Origin: Okapia johnstoni | Taxonomy: Eukaryota > Chordata > Mammalia > Artiodactyla > Giraffidae | Direction: 5' to 3' | DNA: 64,000 bases | Assembly: GCA_024291935.2 (NCBI GenBank) | Contig: CM044306.1 | Coordinates: 20,221,001-20,285,000, forward strand | Shown here: piece by piece, positions 1 through 11,444 of the stretch | Numbering within the stretch: position 1 is the stretch's first letter | Layout of the letters: the number at the start of each line of letters is the position of its first letter | The notes under the pieces: generated by a model | Seen by the model: the letters and a program-made list of their open reading frames with translations, nothing else | Database searches by the model: none | Told to the model about the DNA's origin: nothing | Position numbers and translations under genes: made by a program

Positions 1-265
1 CATGGATAAACTTGGAGGGCATTATGCCAAGTGAAATAAGCCAGACACAGAAAGACAAATACTGCATGATCCTGCTTATATGTGAAATCTGAGTCACACT
101 CATAAAAGCAGAGTAGAATGGTGGTTTCCAGCGGCTGAAGGATGAGAGAAATGGGAAGATATTGGTTAAAGGGTACTAAATTTCAGTTACGTAGGAGGAA
201 TAAGTTCTGATGATCTAATGTACAACATTATGATGATAGTTAATAATACTGTATTGTACCTGAAA
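1..265 (+). mobile_element. Old L1 LINE 3'-end fragment
   Basis: The text around 'aagtgaaataagccag', the following 'gaatggtggtttccag' and the end 'gtattgtacctgaaat' matches the last ORF2 codons and 3' UTR of mammalian L1M elements. It is cut by the window edge and ends where the BovB starts. Subfamily not assigned. Confidence 0.6.
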
Positions 266-267
266 TT

Positions 268-2291
268 GACTTCTGTTTGTTTCCAAGGCAAGCCATTCAG
301 TATTACAGTAATCCAAGTCTATGCCCCAACCACTAATGTCAAAGAAGCTGAAGTTGAACAGTTCTATGATGACCTATAAGACCTTTTAGAACTAACCAAA
401 AAAGAGATGTCCTTTTCATCATAGGGGGCTGGAATGCAAAAGTAGGAATTCAAGAGATACCTGGAGTAACAGGCAAGTTTGGCTTTGGAGTACAAAATGA
501 AGTGGGGCAAAGGCTAACAAAGTTTCGCCAAGAGAATGCACTGGTCATAGCAAACACCCTCTTCCAACAACACAAGAGAAGACTCTACACATGGATATCA
601 CCAGATTGTCAATGATGAAGTCAGATTGATTACATTCTTTGTAGCCAAAGATACAGAAGCTCTATGCAGTCAGCAAACAAACAAACAAAAAAGACGAGGA
701 GCTGACTGTGGTTCAAATCAAGAACTCCTTGTTGCCAAATTCAGACTTAAATTGAAGAAAGTAGGGAAAACCACTAGACCGTTCAGGTATGACCTAAATC
801 AAACCCCTTATGATTATACAGTGGAAGTGACAAATAGATTAAAGGGATAGATCTGATAGACAGAGTGCTTGAAGAACTATGGATGGAGGTTCGTGACATT
901 GTACAGGAAGCAGAGATCAAGACTATCCCCAAGAAAAAAAAATGCAAAAAAGCAAAATGGTTGTCTGAGGAGGCCTTACAAATAGCTGAGAAAAGAAGAA
1001 AAACTAAAGGCAAAGGAGAAAAGGAAAAATAAACCCATCCCTATCTGAATGCAGAGTTCCAAAGAATGGCAAGGAGGGATAAGAAAGCCTTCCTCAGTGA
1101 TCAATGCAAAGAAATAGAGGAAAACAATAGAATGGGAAAGACTAGAGATCTCTTCAAGAAAATTAGAGATACCAAGGGAACATTTCATGCAAAGATGGGC
1201 GCAATAAAGAACAGAAATGGTATGGACCTAACAGAAGCAGAAGATATTAAGAAGAGTGGCAAGAATACACAGAAGAACTATAAAAAAAAGATGTTAATGG
1301 CCTAGATGTGTGTGATCACTCACCTAGAGTTAGACATTCTGGAATGCCAAGTCAAGTGGGACTTAAGAAGCATCACATGAACAAAGCTAGTGGAGGTGAT
1401 GGAATTCCAGTTGAGCCATTTCAAATCCTAAAAGATGATGCTATTAAGGTGCTGCACTCAATATACCAGCTAATTTGGAGAACTCAGCAGTGGCCACAGA
1501 ACTGGTAAAGGTCAGTCTTCATACAAATCCCAAAGAAAGGCAATGCCAAAGAATGCTCAAACTACCACACAATTGCACTCATCTCACACGCTAGCAAAGT
1601 AATGCTCAAAATACTCCAAGCCAGGCTTCAACAGTACGTAATCTGAGAACTTCCAGACATTCAAGCTGGCTTTAGAAAAGGCAGGAACCAGAGCTCAAAT
1701 TGCCAACATCCGATGTATCACAGAAAAAGCAAGAGAGTTCCAGAAAATCATCTACTTCTGCTATATTGACTATACTAAAGCCCTTGACTCTGTGGATCAC
1801 AACAAACTGGAAAATTCTTTAAGAGATGGGGATACCAGACCACCTGACCTGCCTCCTGAGAAACCTTTATGCAGGTCAAGAAGCAACGTTTAGAACTGGA
1901 CATAGAACAACAGAATGGTTCCAAATTAGGAAAGGAGTACATCAAGGCTGGATATTGTCACCCTGCTTATTTAACTTATATGCTGAGTATATCATGTGAA
2001 ATGCTGGGCTGGAATTAAGATTGCCAGGAGAAATATCAATAGCTTCAGATGTGCAGATGACACCACCCTTATGGCAGACAGAGAGGAAGGAACTAAAGAG
2101 CCTCTTGATGAAAGTGAAAGAGGAGAGTGAAAAAGTTGTCTTAAAACTCAGAGTACTTTGGCCAGCTGATGCTAAGAGGGAAAGATCTGATAAATATTCT
2201 TAAAACACACACAGTCACAAACTATAAAAAGGGAAGCCTGGAACTGTGTAGAGGTTGCAGATAGATACTGAGCAACTGAACTGAACTGATT
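268..2291 (+). mobile_element. BovB (RTE-type) LINE, 5'-truncated and decayed
   Basis: Translation in several frames gives endonuclease text followed by reverse-transcriptase text of BovB. Open pieces lie at 626-850, 1066-1305, 1308-1508 and 2021-2203, and the RT active-site ADD lies near 2050. The copy ends with the BovB-type tail of repeated 'actgaa' at about 2270-2290. Stops and frameshifts interrupt the reading frame many times, so it is not a gene. About 2 kb of the roughly 3.2-kb family length remains. Confidence 0.85.
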
Positions 2292-2731
2292 TGAGTGCTC
2301 TAAGAGGGTAGATTTATTCTTTTCACTTGATCGTAGTATTCTTTTCACAATATATGCACAAAAGTAACAGCATTTAGTTATATATCCAGCAATACCTTAA
2401 CAGCCCTCTGGGTGATTCTATTACATTCAGATTTGAGGAATGTTAACAGATTTAGCAAATATTGGCAATACATATGGGTATGATGGTATCCTGTTATTTT
2501 AAAATCCTGTTTTCTTATTCATAGAGAAAATAAGCATTTAAAATATTTTTTATTAGTCATTTGAATTTCTTCTCTGTAAGTTCAATTCAATTCCACTTGA
2601 AGTAATAGCACTTAAAAGGTACCTATAACAGTGCCTGGAACTGTCTGAGGTGTCAGGACAGGAAGTGAATGAAACTAAGACCAGCTCTCAAGGTGGGGAG
2701 AGTTCCTTTCAACTGAGGAGATAGGCAGTAA
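2292..2731. other. Intergenic, nothing recognised
   Basis: AT-rich single-copy-looking sequence between the BovB and the L1 target-site duplication. No open frame, repeat or RNA gene seen. Confidence 0.5.
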
Positions 2732-2745
2732 AGAATCAAATAAGC
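2732..2745. repeat. Left target-site duplication of L1
   Basis: The 14-bp sequence agaatcaaataagc is repeated perfectly at 5786-5799. The two copies bracket the L1 body and define the insertion exactly. Confidence 0.9.
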
Positions 2746-5700
2746 CTCATCAAGAAAAAAAAGGAGAAGAATCAAACCAACAAAATTAGAAATGAAAACG
2801 GAGAAATCACAACAGACAACACAGAAATACAAAGGATCATAAGAGACTACTATCAGCAACTATATGCCAATAAAATGGACAACTTGGAAGAAACAGACAA
2901 ATTCTTAGAAAAGTATAACTTTCCAAAACTGAACCAGGAAGAAATAGAAATCTCAACAGACCCATCACAAGCACGGAAATTGAAACTGTAATCAGAAATC
3001 TTCCAGTAAATGAAAGCCCAGGACCAGATAGCTTCACAGCTGAATTCTACCAAAAATTTAGAGAAGAGCTAACACCTGTCCTACTCAAACTCTTCCAGAA
3101 AATTGCAGAGGAAGGTAAACTTTCAAACTCATTCTATGAGGCCACCATCACCCTAATACCAGAACCAAAGATGCCACAAAAAAAGAAAACTACAGGCCAA
3201 TATCACTGATGAACATAGATGCAAAAATCTTTAACAAAATTCTAGCAAACAGAATCCAACAACATATTAAAAAGATCATACATCATGCCCAAGTGGGCTT
3301 TATCCCAGGGATGCAAGGATTCTTTAATATCCACAAATCAATCGATGTGATACGCCACATTAACAAACTGAAAGATAAAAACCATATGATTATCTCAATA
3401 GATGCAGAGAAAGCCTTCGACAAAATTCAACATCCATTTATGATAAAAACCCTCCAGAAAGCAGGCATAGAAGGAACATACCTCAACATAATAAAAGCCA
3501 TATATGATAAACCCACAGCAAACATTATCCTCAATGGTGAAAAATTGAAAGCATTTCCCCTAAAGTCAGGAGCAAGACAAAGGTGTCCATTCTCACCACT
3601 ACTATTCAACATAGTTTTATAAGTTTTAGCCACAACAATCAGAGAAGAAAAAGAAATAAAAGGAACCCAGATTGGAAAAGAAGAAGTAAAACTCTCACTG
3701 TTTGCAGATGACATGATCCTCTACATAGAAAACCCTAAAGACTCCACCAGAAAATTACTAGAGCTAATCAATGAATATAGTAAAGTTGCAAGATATAAAA
3801 TTAACACACAGAAATCCCCTGCATTCATATACACTAACAATGAGAAAACAGAAATTAAGGAAACAATTCCATTCACCATTGCAACGGAAAGAATAAAATA
3901 CTTAGGAATAAATCTACCTAAGGAAACAAAAGACCTATATATAGAAAACTATAAAACACTGTTGAAAGAAATCAAAGATGACACAAATAGATGGAGAAAT
4001 ATACCATGTTCATGGATCGGAAGAATCAATATAGTGAAAATGAGTATACTACCCAAAGCAATCTATAGATTCAATGCCATCCCTATCAATCTACCAACGG
4101 TATTTTTCAGGGAACCAGAACAAATAATTTCACAATTTGTGTGGAAATACAAAAAACCTCAAATAGCCAAGGCAATCTTGAGAAGGAAGAATGGAACTGG
4201 AGGAATCAACCTGCCTGGCTTCAGACTATACTACAAAGCTACAGTCATCAAGACAGTATGGTACTGGCACAAAGACAGAAATATAGATCAATGGAACAAA
4301 ATAGAAAGCCCAGAGGTAAATTCATGCACCTATGGACACCTTATCTTCGACAAAGGAGGCAAGAATATACAATGGAGAAAAGACAATCTCTTTAACGAGT
4401 GGTGCTGGGAAAACTGGTCAACCACTTGTAAAAGAATGAAACTAGAACACTTTCTAACACCATATACAAAAATAAACTCAAAATGGATTAAATATCTAAA
4501 CATAAGACCAGAAACTACAAAACTCCTAGAGGAAAACATAGGCAAAACACTCTCTGACATAAATCACAGCAGGATCCTCTATGACCCACCTCCTAGAGTA
4601 ATGGAAATAAAAGCAAAAATAAACAAATGGGAGCTAATTAAACTTAAAAGCTTTTGCACAACAAAGAAAACTATAAGCAAGGTGAAAAGACAGCCTTCAG
4701 AATGGGAGAAAATAATAGCAAATGAAGCAACTGACACAGAATTGACCTCAAAAATATACAAGCAGTTCCTGCAGCTCAATTCCAGAAAAATAAACGAAAA
4801 AAAAATTCAAAAAAATGGGCCAAAGAACTAAACAGACATTTCTCCAAAGAAGACACACTGATGGCTAAAAAACACAAGAAAAGATGCTCAACATCACTCA
4901 TTATCAGAGAAATGCAAATCAAAACCACAATGAGGTACTATCTCATGCTGGTCAGAATGGCTGCTATCAAAAAGCCTACAAACAATAAATGCTGGAGAGG
5001 GTGTGCGGAAAAGGGAACCCTCTTACACTGTTGATGGGAATGCAAACTAGTACAGCCACTATGGAGAACAGTGTGGAGATTCCTTAAAAAACTGGAAATA
5101 GAACTGCCATATGACCCAGCAATCCCACTGCTGGGCATACACACCGAGGAAACCAAAATTGAAAGAGACACATGTACCCCAATGTTCATCGCAGCACTGT
5201 TTACAATAGCCAGGACATGGAAGCAACCTAGATGTCCATCAGCAGACGAATCGATAAGAAAGCTGTGATACATATACACAATGAAATATTACTCATCCAT
5301 TAAAACAAATGCATTTGCGTCAGTTCTAATGAGGTGGATGAAACTGGAGCCTATTATACGGAGTGAAGTAAGTCAGAAAGAAAACACCAGTATAGTATAC
5401 TAACACATATATATAGAATTTAGAAAGATGCTAACGATGACCTTATATGCGAGACAGCAAAAGTGACACAGATGTAAAGAACTGTCTTTTGGACTCTGTG
5501 GGAGAAGGTGAGGGTGGGATGATTTGAGAGAATAGCATTGAAACATGTATATTATCATATGTGAAACAGATCGCCAGTCCAGGTTTGATGCATGAGACAG
5601 GGTGCTCAGGGCTGGTGCACTGGGATGACCCAGAGGGATTGGATGGAAAGTGAGGTGGGAGAGGGGTTCAGGATGAGGAACACATGTACACCCATGGCTG

Positions 5701-5785
5701 ATTCATGTCATTGTATGGCAAAAACCACTACAATATTGTAAAGTAATTAGCCTCCAATTAGAATAAATTAATTAATTAAAAAAAG
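2746..5785 (+). mobile_element. Ruminant L1 LINE, 5'-truncated, relatively young
   Basis: This 3.04-kb copy carries the second half of L1 ORF2 and the 3' UTR. Reading frame 2 is open over 3209-3622 and 3713-4831 and is broken between them by an in-frame TAA at 3620-3622. The RT active-site FADD is at about 3701-3712. The last ORF2 part (4832-5400) is frameshifted. The 3' end is A/T-rich and the copy is flanked by a perfect 14-bp duplication, so it inserted by target-primed reverse transcription. It cannot encode a full ORF2 protein. Confidence 0.92.
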
Positions 5786-5799
5786 AGAATCAAATAAGC
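5786..5799. repeat. Right target-site duplication of L1
   Basis: Perfect 14-bp copy of 2732-2745, directly after the L1 tail. Confidence 0.9.
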
Positions 5800-5844
5800 A
5801 TAACTGTTTGAAGTGGTAAGTGCTATGAAGAACAATAAAACTAG

Positions 5845-5966
5845 TGCTATGGACCAAATGTTTTTGTGCCCCAAACTCGTATGTTGAGATCCTAATCTCC
5901 AATGTGACAGTATCAGGAGGTAGAGCCTTTGGCAGCTGATCAGATCCAAGGGTGAAGCCTCATGAA
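5845..5966 (+). mobile_element. MaLR LTR fragment (MST/MLT1-like)
   Basis: The sequence beginning tgctatggaccaaatg, followed by 'cgtatgttgagatcctaatc' and 'gtgacagtatcaggaggt', follows the 5' part of mammalian MaLR LTRs as I remember them. It is an ancient solo fragment with no coding content. Confidence 0.55.
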
Positions 5967-6047
5967 AGTGTAACCAGGAAGGGTTAATTTTGAATTCACA
6001 TTTTATCTGCTCTGTGACTTTAACCCTTATCTTCTCACTTTTGTTAT

Positions 6048-6258
6048 TATGTGCTCAGTCTCTTCAGTTGTGTCATACCCATTTGTGACCCCAAGGATTG
6101 TAGCGCTCCAGGCTCCTCTGTCCATGGATTTCCCAGGCAAGAATATTGGAGTGGGTTGCCATTTCGTCCTCCAGGGGATCTTCTCAACCCAGGGATCAAA
6201 CCTGTGTCTCCTGTACTGCAGGTGGATTCTTTACCACTGAGCCACCAGGGAGGCCCAC
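6048..6258 (-). mobile_element. Bov-tA SINE
   Basis: Reverse complement of the ruminant tRNA-Glu SINE: the tRNA-like head (gggcctccctggtggctcag when reversed) is at the right end and the 'gtgctcagtctcttcag' end is at the left. Short frames through it are shadows of the SINE. Confidence 0.88.
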
Positions 6259-6594
6259 TGCAGCATTTACTGTTGAATAAAATTCACATATAAGTGGATC
6301 CATGAAGTTCAAAGCCCTGTTTTTCAAGGGTCCACTGTATATATAATTATTATACTATAAAATTCACCTATATAAAGTATATAATTCAATATAGCTATAT
6401 TTCTTTTTCTTTCTTTTTTTTTTTAAAAAGTCTTCGTGTGGTAAAGAGCATCTTTTAAAAATTTCTAGGTCACTTTTTCACTAAGGGTGCAGTCTTTTGA
6501 GAGATGTGGCTTTCTTCATTGGTCTGAGTTCCGACTCTCTCATAAAGACCAAAGGACTTGACTGTGGTCTCTCATTTCTGTATTTTGATTTACT

Positions 6595-6732
6595 CTTTTT
6601 CAATTTAGATTCTCTGTGTAAGCTTGAGAAAGTCATTTCCCTCTTTGGGTCAATGTTTTTTCATTTGTAAAACAATGAGTTGAATGAGATGACCACTTGG
6701 GCTGTTGGTAGTTCCAACATTCTAAGATTCTA
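6595..6732 (+). mobile_element. MIR SINE fragment
   Basis: The MIR core resemblance is in the pattern 'agcttgagaaagtcatttccctc' shortened here, followed by 'tcatttgtaaaac'. Ancient and diverged. Confidence 0.45.
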
Positions 6733-7787
6733 GGCTTCATCTGACTTAGACATTGTTTCCATAAAAGAATTTCCATCACCGTCTATATGTGTGGGGGAAA
6801 TCTGTTCTAAGAAAGTGGTTTGGTGCTAATATCTGATCTTCTTGGATGTGGGCTGGCAGTAGTTGGCAGTACATTTCCCTAAGGGTGGTGCCTCTTCGCA
6901 TTCTCTTGACATGAAGCTCAGATCTTGACATGGCTTCTCTTGATGAAGCTCACATCAGTCAGTTCATGAGCTACAGGTTGTCTGATCCCATAGCAAGCTT
7001 GTTTTCCCTTCATCATTTTCTAATAACTCACCTTTGGAATTGGCAAAGTCAGCAGTTATCACAAAGGTGTGAATGCCAATCATGACAGAGATTTTATTTC
7101 CAGAATAACAAGCTTAAGTGTGATTTACTGACCGTTTTGGACTAGGACCTTTACTTGTGTCCTTTAAAAACTTTTTATTTCTTTAGAGGACTTGTAAGAA
7201 TTTTCTTTTGGAGTTTTTAATGTAAATTTTATTTCTTTTTCTTGTGAGGAAGTAATTAATATATACATTTTCAGAAAAATTTGGAGAGGACAAAAGTATA
7301 GAGAAGGAAAAGAAAAGCATTCATAATCTTACCATTTAAAGCATCCAGTGTCATCATTGTAATGTAGTTCTACTCATCTCTCAATTATCATTGTTAAAGT
7401 CATATTTTAAAGTTTGTTATGGTGATATTTATTTGGGGTAAGTGTAAAGCTCTTGACTAGGGTCACCATCATTTGAACAGTTGTGATTCTGAGTTCTTCC
7501 AAGTGACAGGATATACTTGTAGCTGAATTGCTCCAAACTGTTAGGGTATAATAGCGTCATTGATGTAGAAATAACAGTTGGAATCAGGGAGACAACAAGG
7601 AACTTCAGTATTGCTGAATTCTAGTTATTTCCACACTCATCCTTCATTCTTCTTCAACAGAGTCTATTTATGGCTAACAAGATTTTGTTTGTTTTTATTT
7701 TTTCTCACTGACTTTGATTTCTGCCCTGAGGTAATGGCAGATCGGATTGTTGTGAAATTATTCAACACTTCTGCAGCATGGTGATTG
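6733..7787. other. Intergenic, nothing recognised
   Basis: AT-rich sequence with no supported gene. The short frame at 7578-7784 has no recognisable domain and no promoter or splice context. Confidence 0.4.
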
Positions 7788-7930
7788 GGGCTAGAAATAT
7801 AGTGAGGATCAGCAGATTTGAGTTCTAGCTATATTACCCTAAACAAGCCATTTCTCCATTCTGAGTCTCAGTTTCTCCATTTGTAAAATGGGAGGGCTGG
7901 GTGAGATGAGCATTAAGGTACCTGAATTAC
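7788..7930 (+). mobile_element. MIR SINE fragment
   Basis: The segment has the MIR core order: 'gagttctagctatat', 'aagccatttctcc', 'tctcagtttctccatttg', 'taaaatggga'. Confidence 0.6.
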
Positions 7931-8860
7931 TTGCTCCAAGTTTTCCCCTATTTTAACTATTTTGGCATTTGGGATCTACCTTAGGAAGTGGAAGGGAGGA
8001 AGGGAAGAGCCAAGCGCAAAGCAGTCTTTGATCAGCAGCTGTAGCAGAGATGCTTGGACTCTCCTGTGAGCATCCTTCTCCAAGTTCTGTCCTGTCCCTG
8101 GCTTGGAAGACAATAAGGAGCCTCTCCTCTTCCTGGGCAATGTATATAGGCACACAACTGAATTCTTTCCTCATTGCCTCCCTTTAGGATATCAAGTAAG
8201 TCATCTTATGCTTTGTGACAAAATAGAAGTAGACAAAATAGAAGTAAAGTTATACACATGGGCAGTTCCAAGTGCTTATGCTTCCTGGATAATTAGTCCC
8301 AAACCACTATTATGAATCATCAAATCCAAACAAGCTTGACATCTTTAAACTGCTTAACACACATTCTAATTATTGTAAAAACTCTATATTGGTAAGACTA
8401 AAGCTTTATAATCAGGTGTACAAAGTGATTGTGGCAGCACTTTTCTAAATAATGAGCATCTCAACTCTGGGTATTTAAGTGTCAATTTACCAAAGCTCAT
8501 TTTGGATGTTAAACAACATGGGTGCTGTATACAGTAGGTGCATCTGTGTGAACTTAGAGGTGTCCTGGGGACATATTCAAGTCTCTCTCCATGGTCTCAT
8601 CTTAGGAGGTCTCTTTACTGCCCTTGACAATTTTGACCTTCACCTTCATGTTGAAGCTCTCTCCTCCCTGATCTTCTGTGAGCAGGTCCTGCTCTCCCAG
8701 CTTGCTCTCTGGTTGGGAAATTCCCCCAAATTTGGTCCTTAGCCTCTGTTGCTTTTTTCTTCATATACTCTCCTTTGGCTCTTTCTCCAACTCTCACATC
8801 TGCACTAGGTTCATATCTGCCCTTTTCATCCCCAATTCATCTCATGAATTCTAGTCTAGC
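7931..8860. other. Intergenic, nothing firm; short duplication at 8217-8246
   Basis: No gene is supported. A perfect 15-bp tandem duplication (gacaaaatagaagta twice) lies at 8217-8231 and 8232-8246; it makes the short frame at 8103-8315 look repetitive. Confidence 0.4.
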
Positions 8861-8899
8861 AACTCCAAGGACTTGTTGAAGATTTCCTGTATGAAAATA

Positions 8900-8985
8900 T
8901 ACAATGTTTATCAAAATTGCATACAATGCGTATCAGAAATAAACTACATCACTCCTCTGCTTAGAACCTCCAGTGGCTCCCCATT
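8900..8985 (+). mobile_element. Possible L2 LINE 3' fragment
   Basis: The phrase 'catcactcctctgctt' followed by 'ccagtggctcccca' is typical of LINE2 3' ends. Short and old. Confidence 0.4.
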
Positions 8986-9064
8986 TCCTTCCTTTGTCCT
9001 TTCCCCTTCTCTTCTTCCTCCTTCCCTTCTTCCTTCCCTCCCTCTGTTCCTTCTTCTTTCTTTC
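8985..9064. repeat. Pyrimidine-rich tract
   Basis: About 80 bases almost only of C and T directly beside the 3' end of the minus-strand L1. It is plausibly the decayed poly(A) tail of that element read on the other strand. Confidence 0.6.
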
Positions 9065-9870
9065 ATTGAAGTTAGTTTACCCACAATATTGTGTTAGTTT
9101 CAGGTGTGCAATATAGTGATCTGACAATCAAATACATTTCAAAATGATCTCCACAGGTCCGGTGACCATCATACAAAATCACTACAGTATTATTGACTCT
9201 ATTCCAACATTACATCTTGTAACTTATTCAGTTTATAACTGGAAATATGTATCTCTTAATTACCTTCACCTATTTTGCCCAACTTCCAAAACCCCTCCCC
9301 TCTAGCAACCACCAGTTTGCTCTTTGTATCTGTGACTCTGTTTCTGTTGTTGGTTTTCTGTTTTTTGTTTGTTTGTTTGTTTAGATTCTGATTATAAGTG
9401 GGATTGTAAAGTATTTGTCTCATTCTGTCTGACTTATTTCACTGAGCATGATAGCCTCTAGGTCTACCCAGTTGTTTCAAACGGCACATTTTCAATTTTT
9501 TTTTTAATGGCTGAATGGTATCTTTTACATCTTATCCACTCATCTATTGATGGGACATTTAAGTTTCTTCTGTATCTTGGATATTGTAATCAATGCTGCG
9601 GTGAACATAGGGGTGCATATATCTTTTTGAATTAGTGTTTTTGTTTTCTTTGGGTAAATACTTAGAAGTGGAATTCCTGGATCTTTTGGTAGTTCTGTTT
9701 TAAATTTTGAGTGATTGCTATTCTGTTTTCAATAGTGGCTGCACCAGTTGACATTCCCAACAACAGCATATGAGTATTCCCTTTTATCCACATTCTCACT
9801 GATACTTATTTGTTGTCTTTCTGATGGTAGTCATCCTGACAGTGGTGAGCTGATATCTCATTGTAGTTTT

Positions 9871-10158
9871 TAAAACAATTAATTAATTAATTTTATTTTT
9901 GGCTCTGCTGGGTCTTCACTGCTGCACAAGCTTTGCTGTAGTCGCAGTGAGAGAGGGCTACTCTCTAGATGGGGTGTTCAGGCTTCCCATTGAGGTGGCT
10001 TCTCTTGTTTCAGAATACAGGTTCTAGTGCATGCAGGCTTCATACTGTGGCTCACCGGCTTGATCCAAGACATGTGGAATCTTCCCAGATCAGGGATTGA
10101 ACCCATGTCTCCTGCATTGGCAGGCAGATTCTTTACCACTGAGGCACCAGGGAAGCCC
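9871..10158 (-). mobile_element. CHR-2-type tRNA-Glu SINE with 15-bp duplication
   Basis: On the minus strand it begins with 'gggcttccctggtgcctcag' and ends in a short (TTAA)-rich tail at 9880-9895. The 15-bp sequence tctcattgtagtttt flanks it at 9856-9870 and 10159-10173, which proves insertion into the older L1. Confidence 0.88.
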
Positions 10159-11217
10159 TCTCATTGTAGTTTTGATTTACATTTCTCTAATAATTAACAA
10201 TGTCAAGAACTTTTTCATATCCCTGTTGGCCATCTGTATGTCTTTGGAGAAACTTGTATTTAGGTCTTCTGCTCATTTTTTGATTGGGTTGTTTGTTTTC
10301 TTATATTGGGTTGTATGAACAGTTCATATATTTTGGAAATCAAGCCCTCATTGGTTGCATCGTTTGCAAATACTTTCTCCCTGTCCATATACTTTCTCCC
10401 TGTCCACAGGTTGTCTTTTCATTTTGCTTATGGTTTCCTTTTCTGTGTAGATATTACATTTAAGTATTTATTACATTTTGATTTTATTTTTGGATATGGT
10501 GTAATAAAATGTTCCAGTTTCATTCTTTTGCATGTAGCTCCCCAGTTTTTCCAGCACCATGTGTTAAAGAGGCTCTCTTTTCCTCATTGAATATTTTTGC
10601 TTCATTTGTCAAAGATTAATTGATGATCTAAGTGTGAGCTTATTTCTGGGCTTTCTCTTCTGTCCCATTGATCTATATTTCTGTTTTGGTGTGAGTACCA
10701 TACTGTTTTAATTTCTGTAACTGTGTAACTTTTGAAATCAAAAGCATGATACTTTAGACTTTTTCTTTATCAAGATGTCTTTGATTCTCAGGGTGTTTTG
10801 TAGCTCTGTACAAATGTTAAGGTTATTTGTTCTAGTTCTGTGAAATATGCTGTTGGTATTTTGATAGGGATTGCATTGAATCTGCATATCTTTGGGTAAT
10901 ATGAACATCTTTATAAAATTAATTCTTCTGGTCCATGAACATAGTATATCTTTCTCTTTATTTGTGTCATCTTCAATTTCTTTCATCAAAGTCTTATAAT
11001 TTTTAGCACACAGGTCTTTCACCTCTTTGATAGATTTATTCCTAGATACTTTATTATTTTTGATACAATTATAAATGGAGTTGTTTTCTTAATTTCTCTT
11101 TCTGATAGATCATTTTTCATGTATAGAAACACTACAGATTTATATGTGTTAATTTGTATTCTGCAACTTTACTGTATTCATTTATTCTGTTTTTTTGGTG
11201 GCGTCTATAAGGTTTTC

Positions 11218-11444
11218 TGTGTGTTGTGTGCTAAGTCTCTTCAGTTGTGTGCAGCTCTTTGCGACCCCATGGACTGTAGCCCACCAGGCTCCTCTGTCCA
11301 TGGGATTCTCCAGGCAGGAATATTGGAGTGGGTTGCCATTTCTTCCTCCAGGGGAATCCTCCCAACCCAGGGATTGAACTCCCTTTCTTATGTCTCCTGT
11401 ATTGGCAGGCAGGTTCTTTACTACGAGCACCACCTGGGAAGCCC
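11218..11444 (-). mobile_element. Bov-tA SINE nested in L1
   Basis: Reverse complement of Bov-tA: 'gtgctaagtctcttcag' at the left end and the tRNA-like head 'gggcttcccaggtggtg' (reversed) at the right end. It interrupts ORF2 text of the surrounding L1. Confidence 0.87.

Noticed and set aside
3209..4831. Two long adjoining frames (137 and 372 residues) as cellular genes
   Set aside because: They are L1 ORF2 text (RT motif FADD) inside an element with a target-site duplication.
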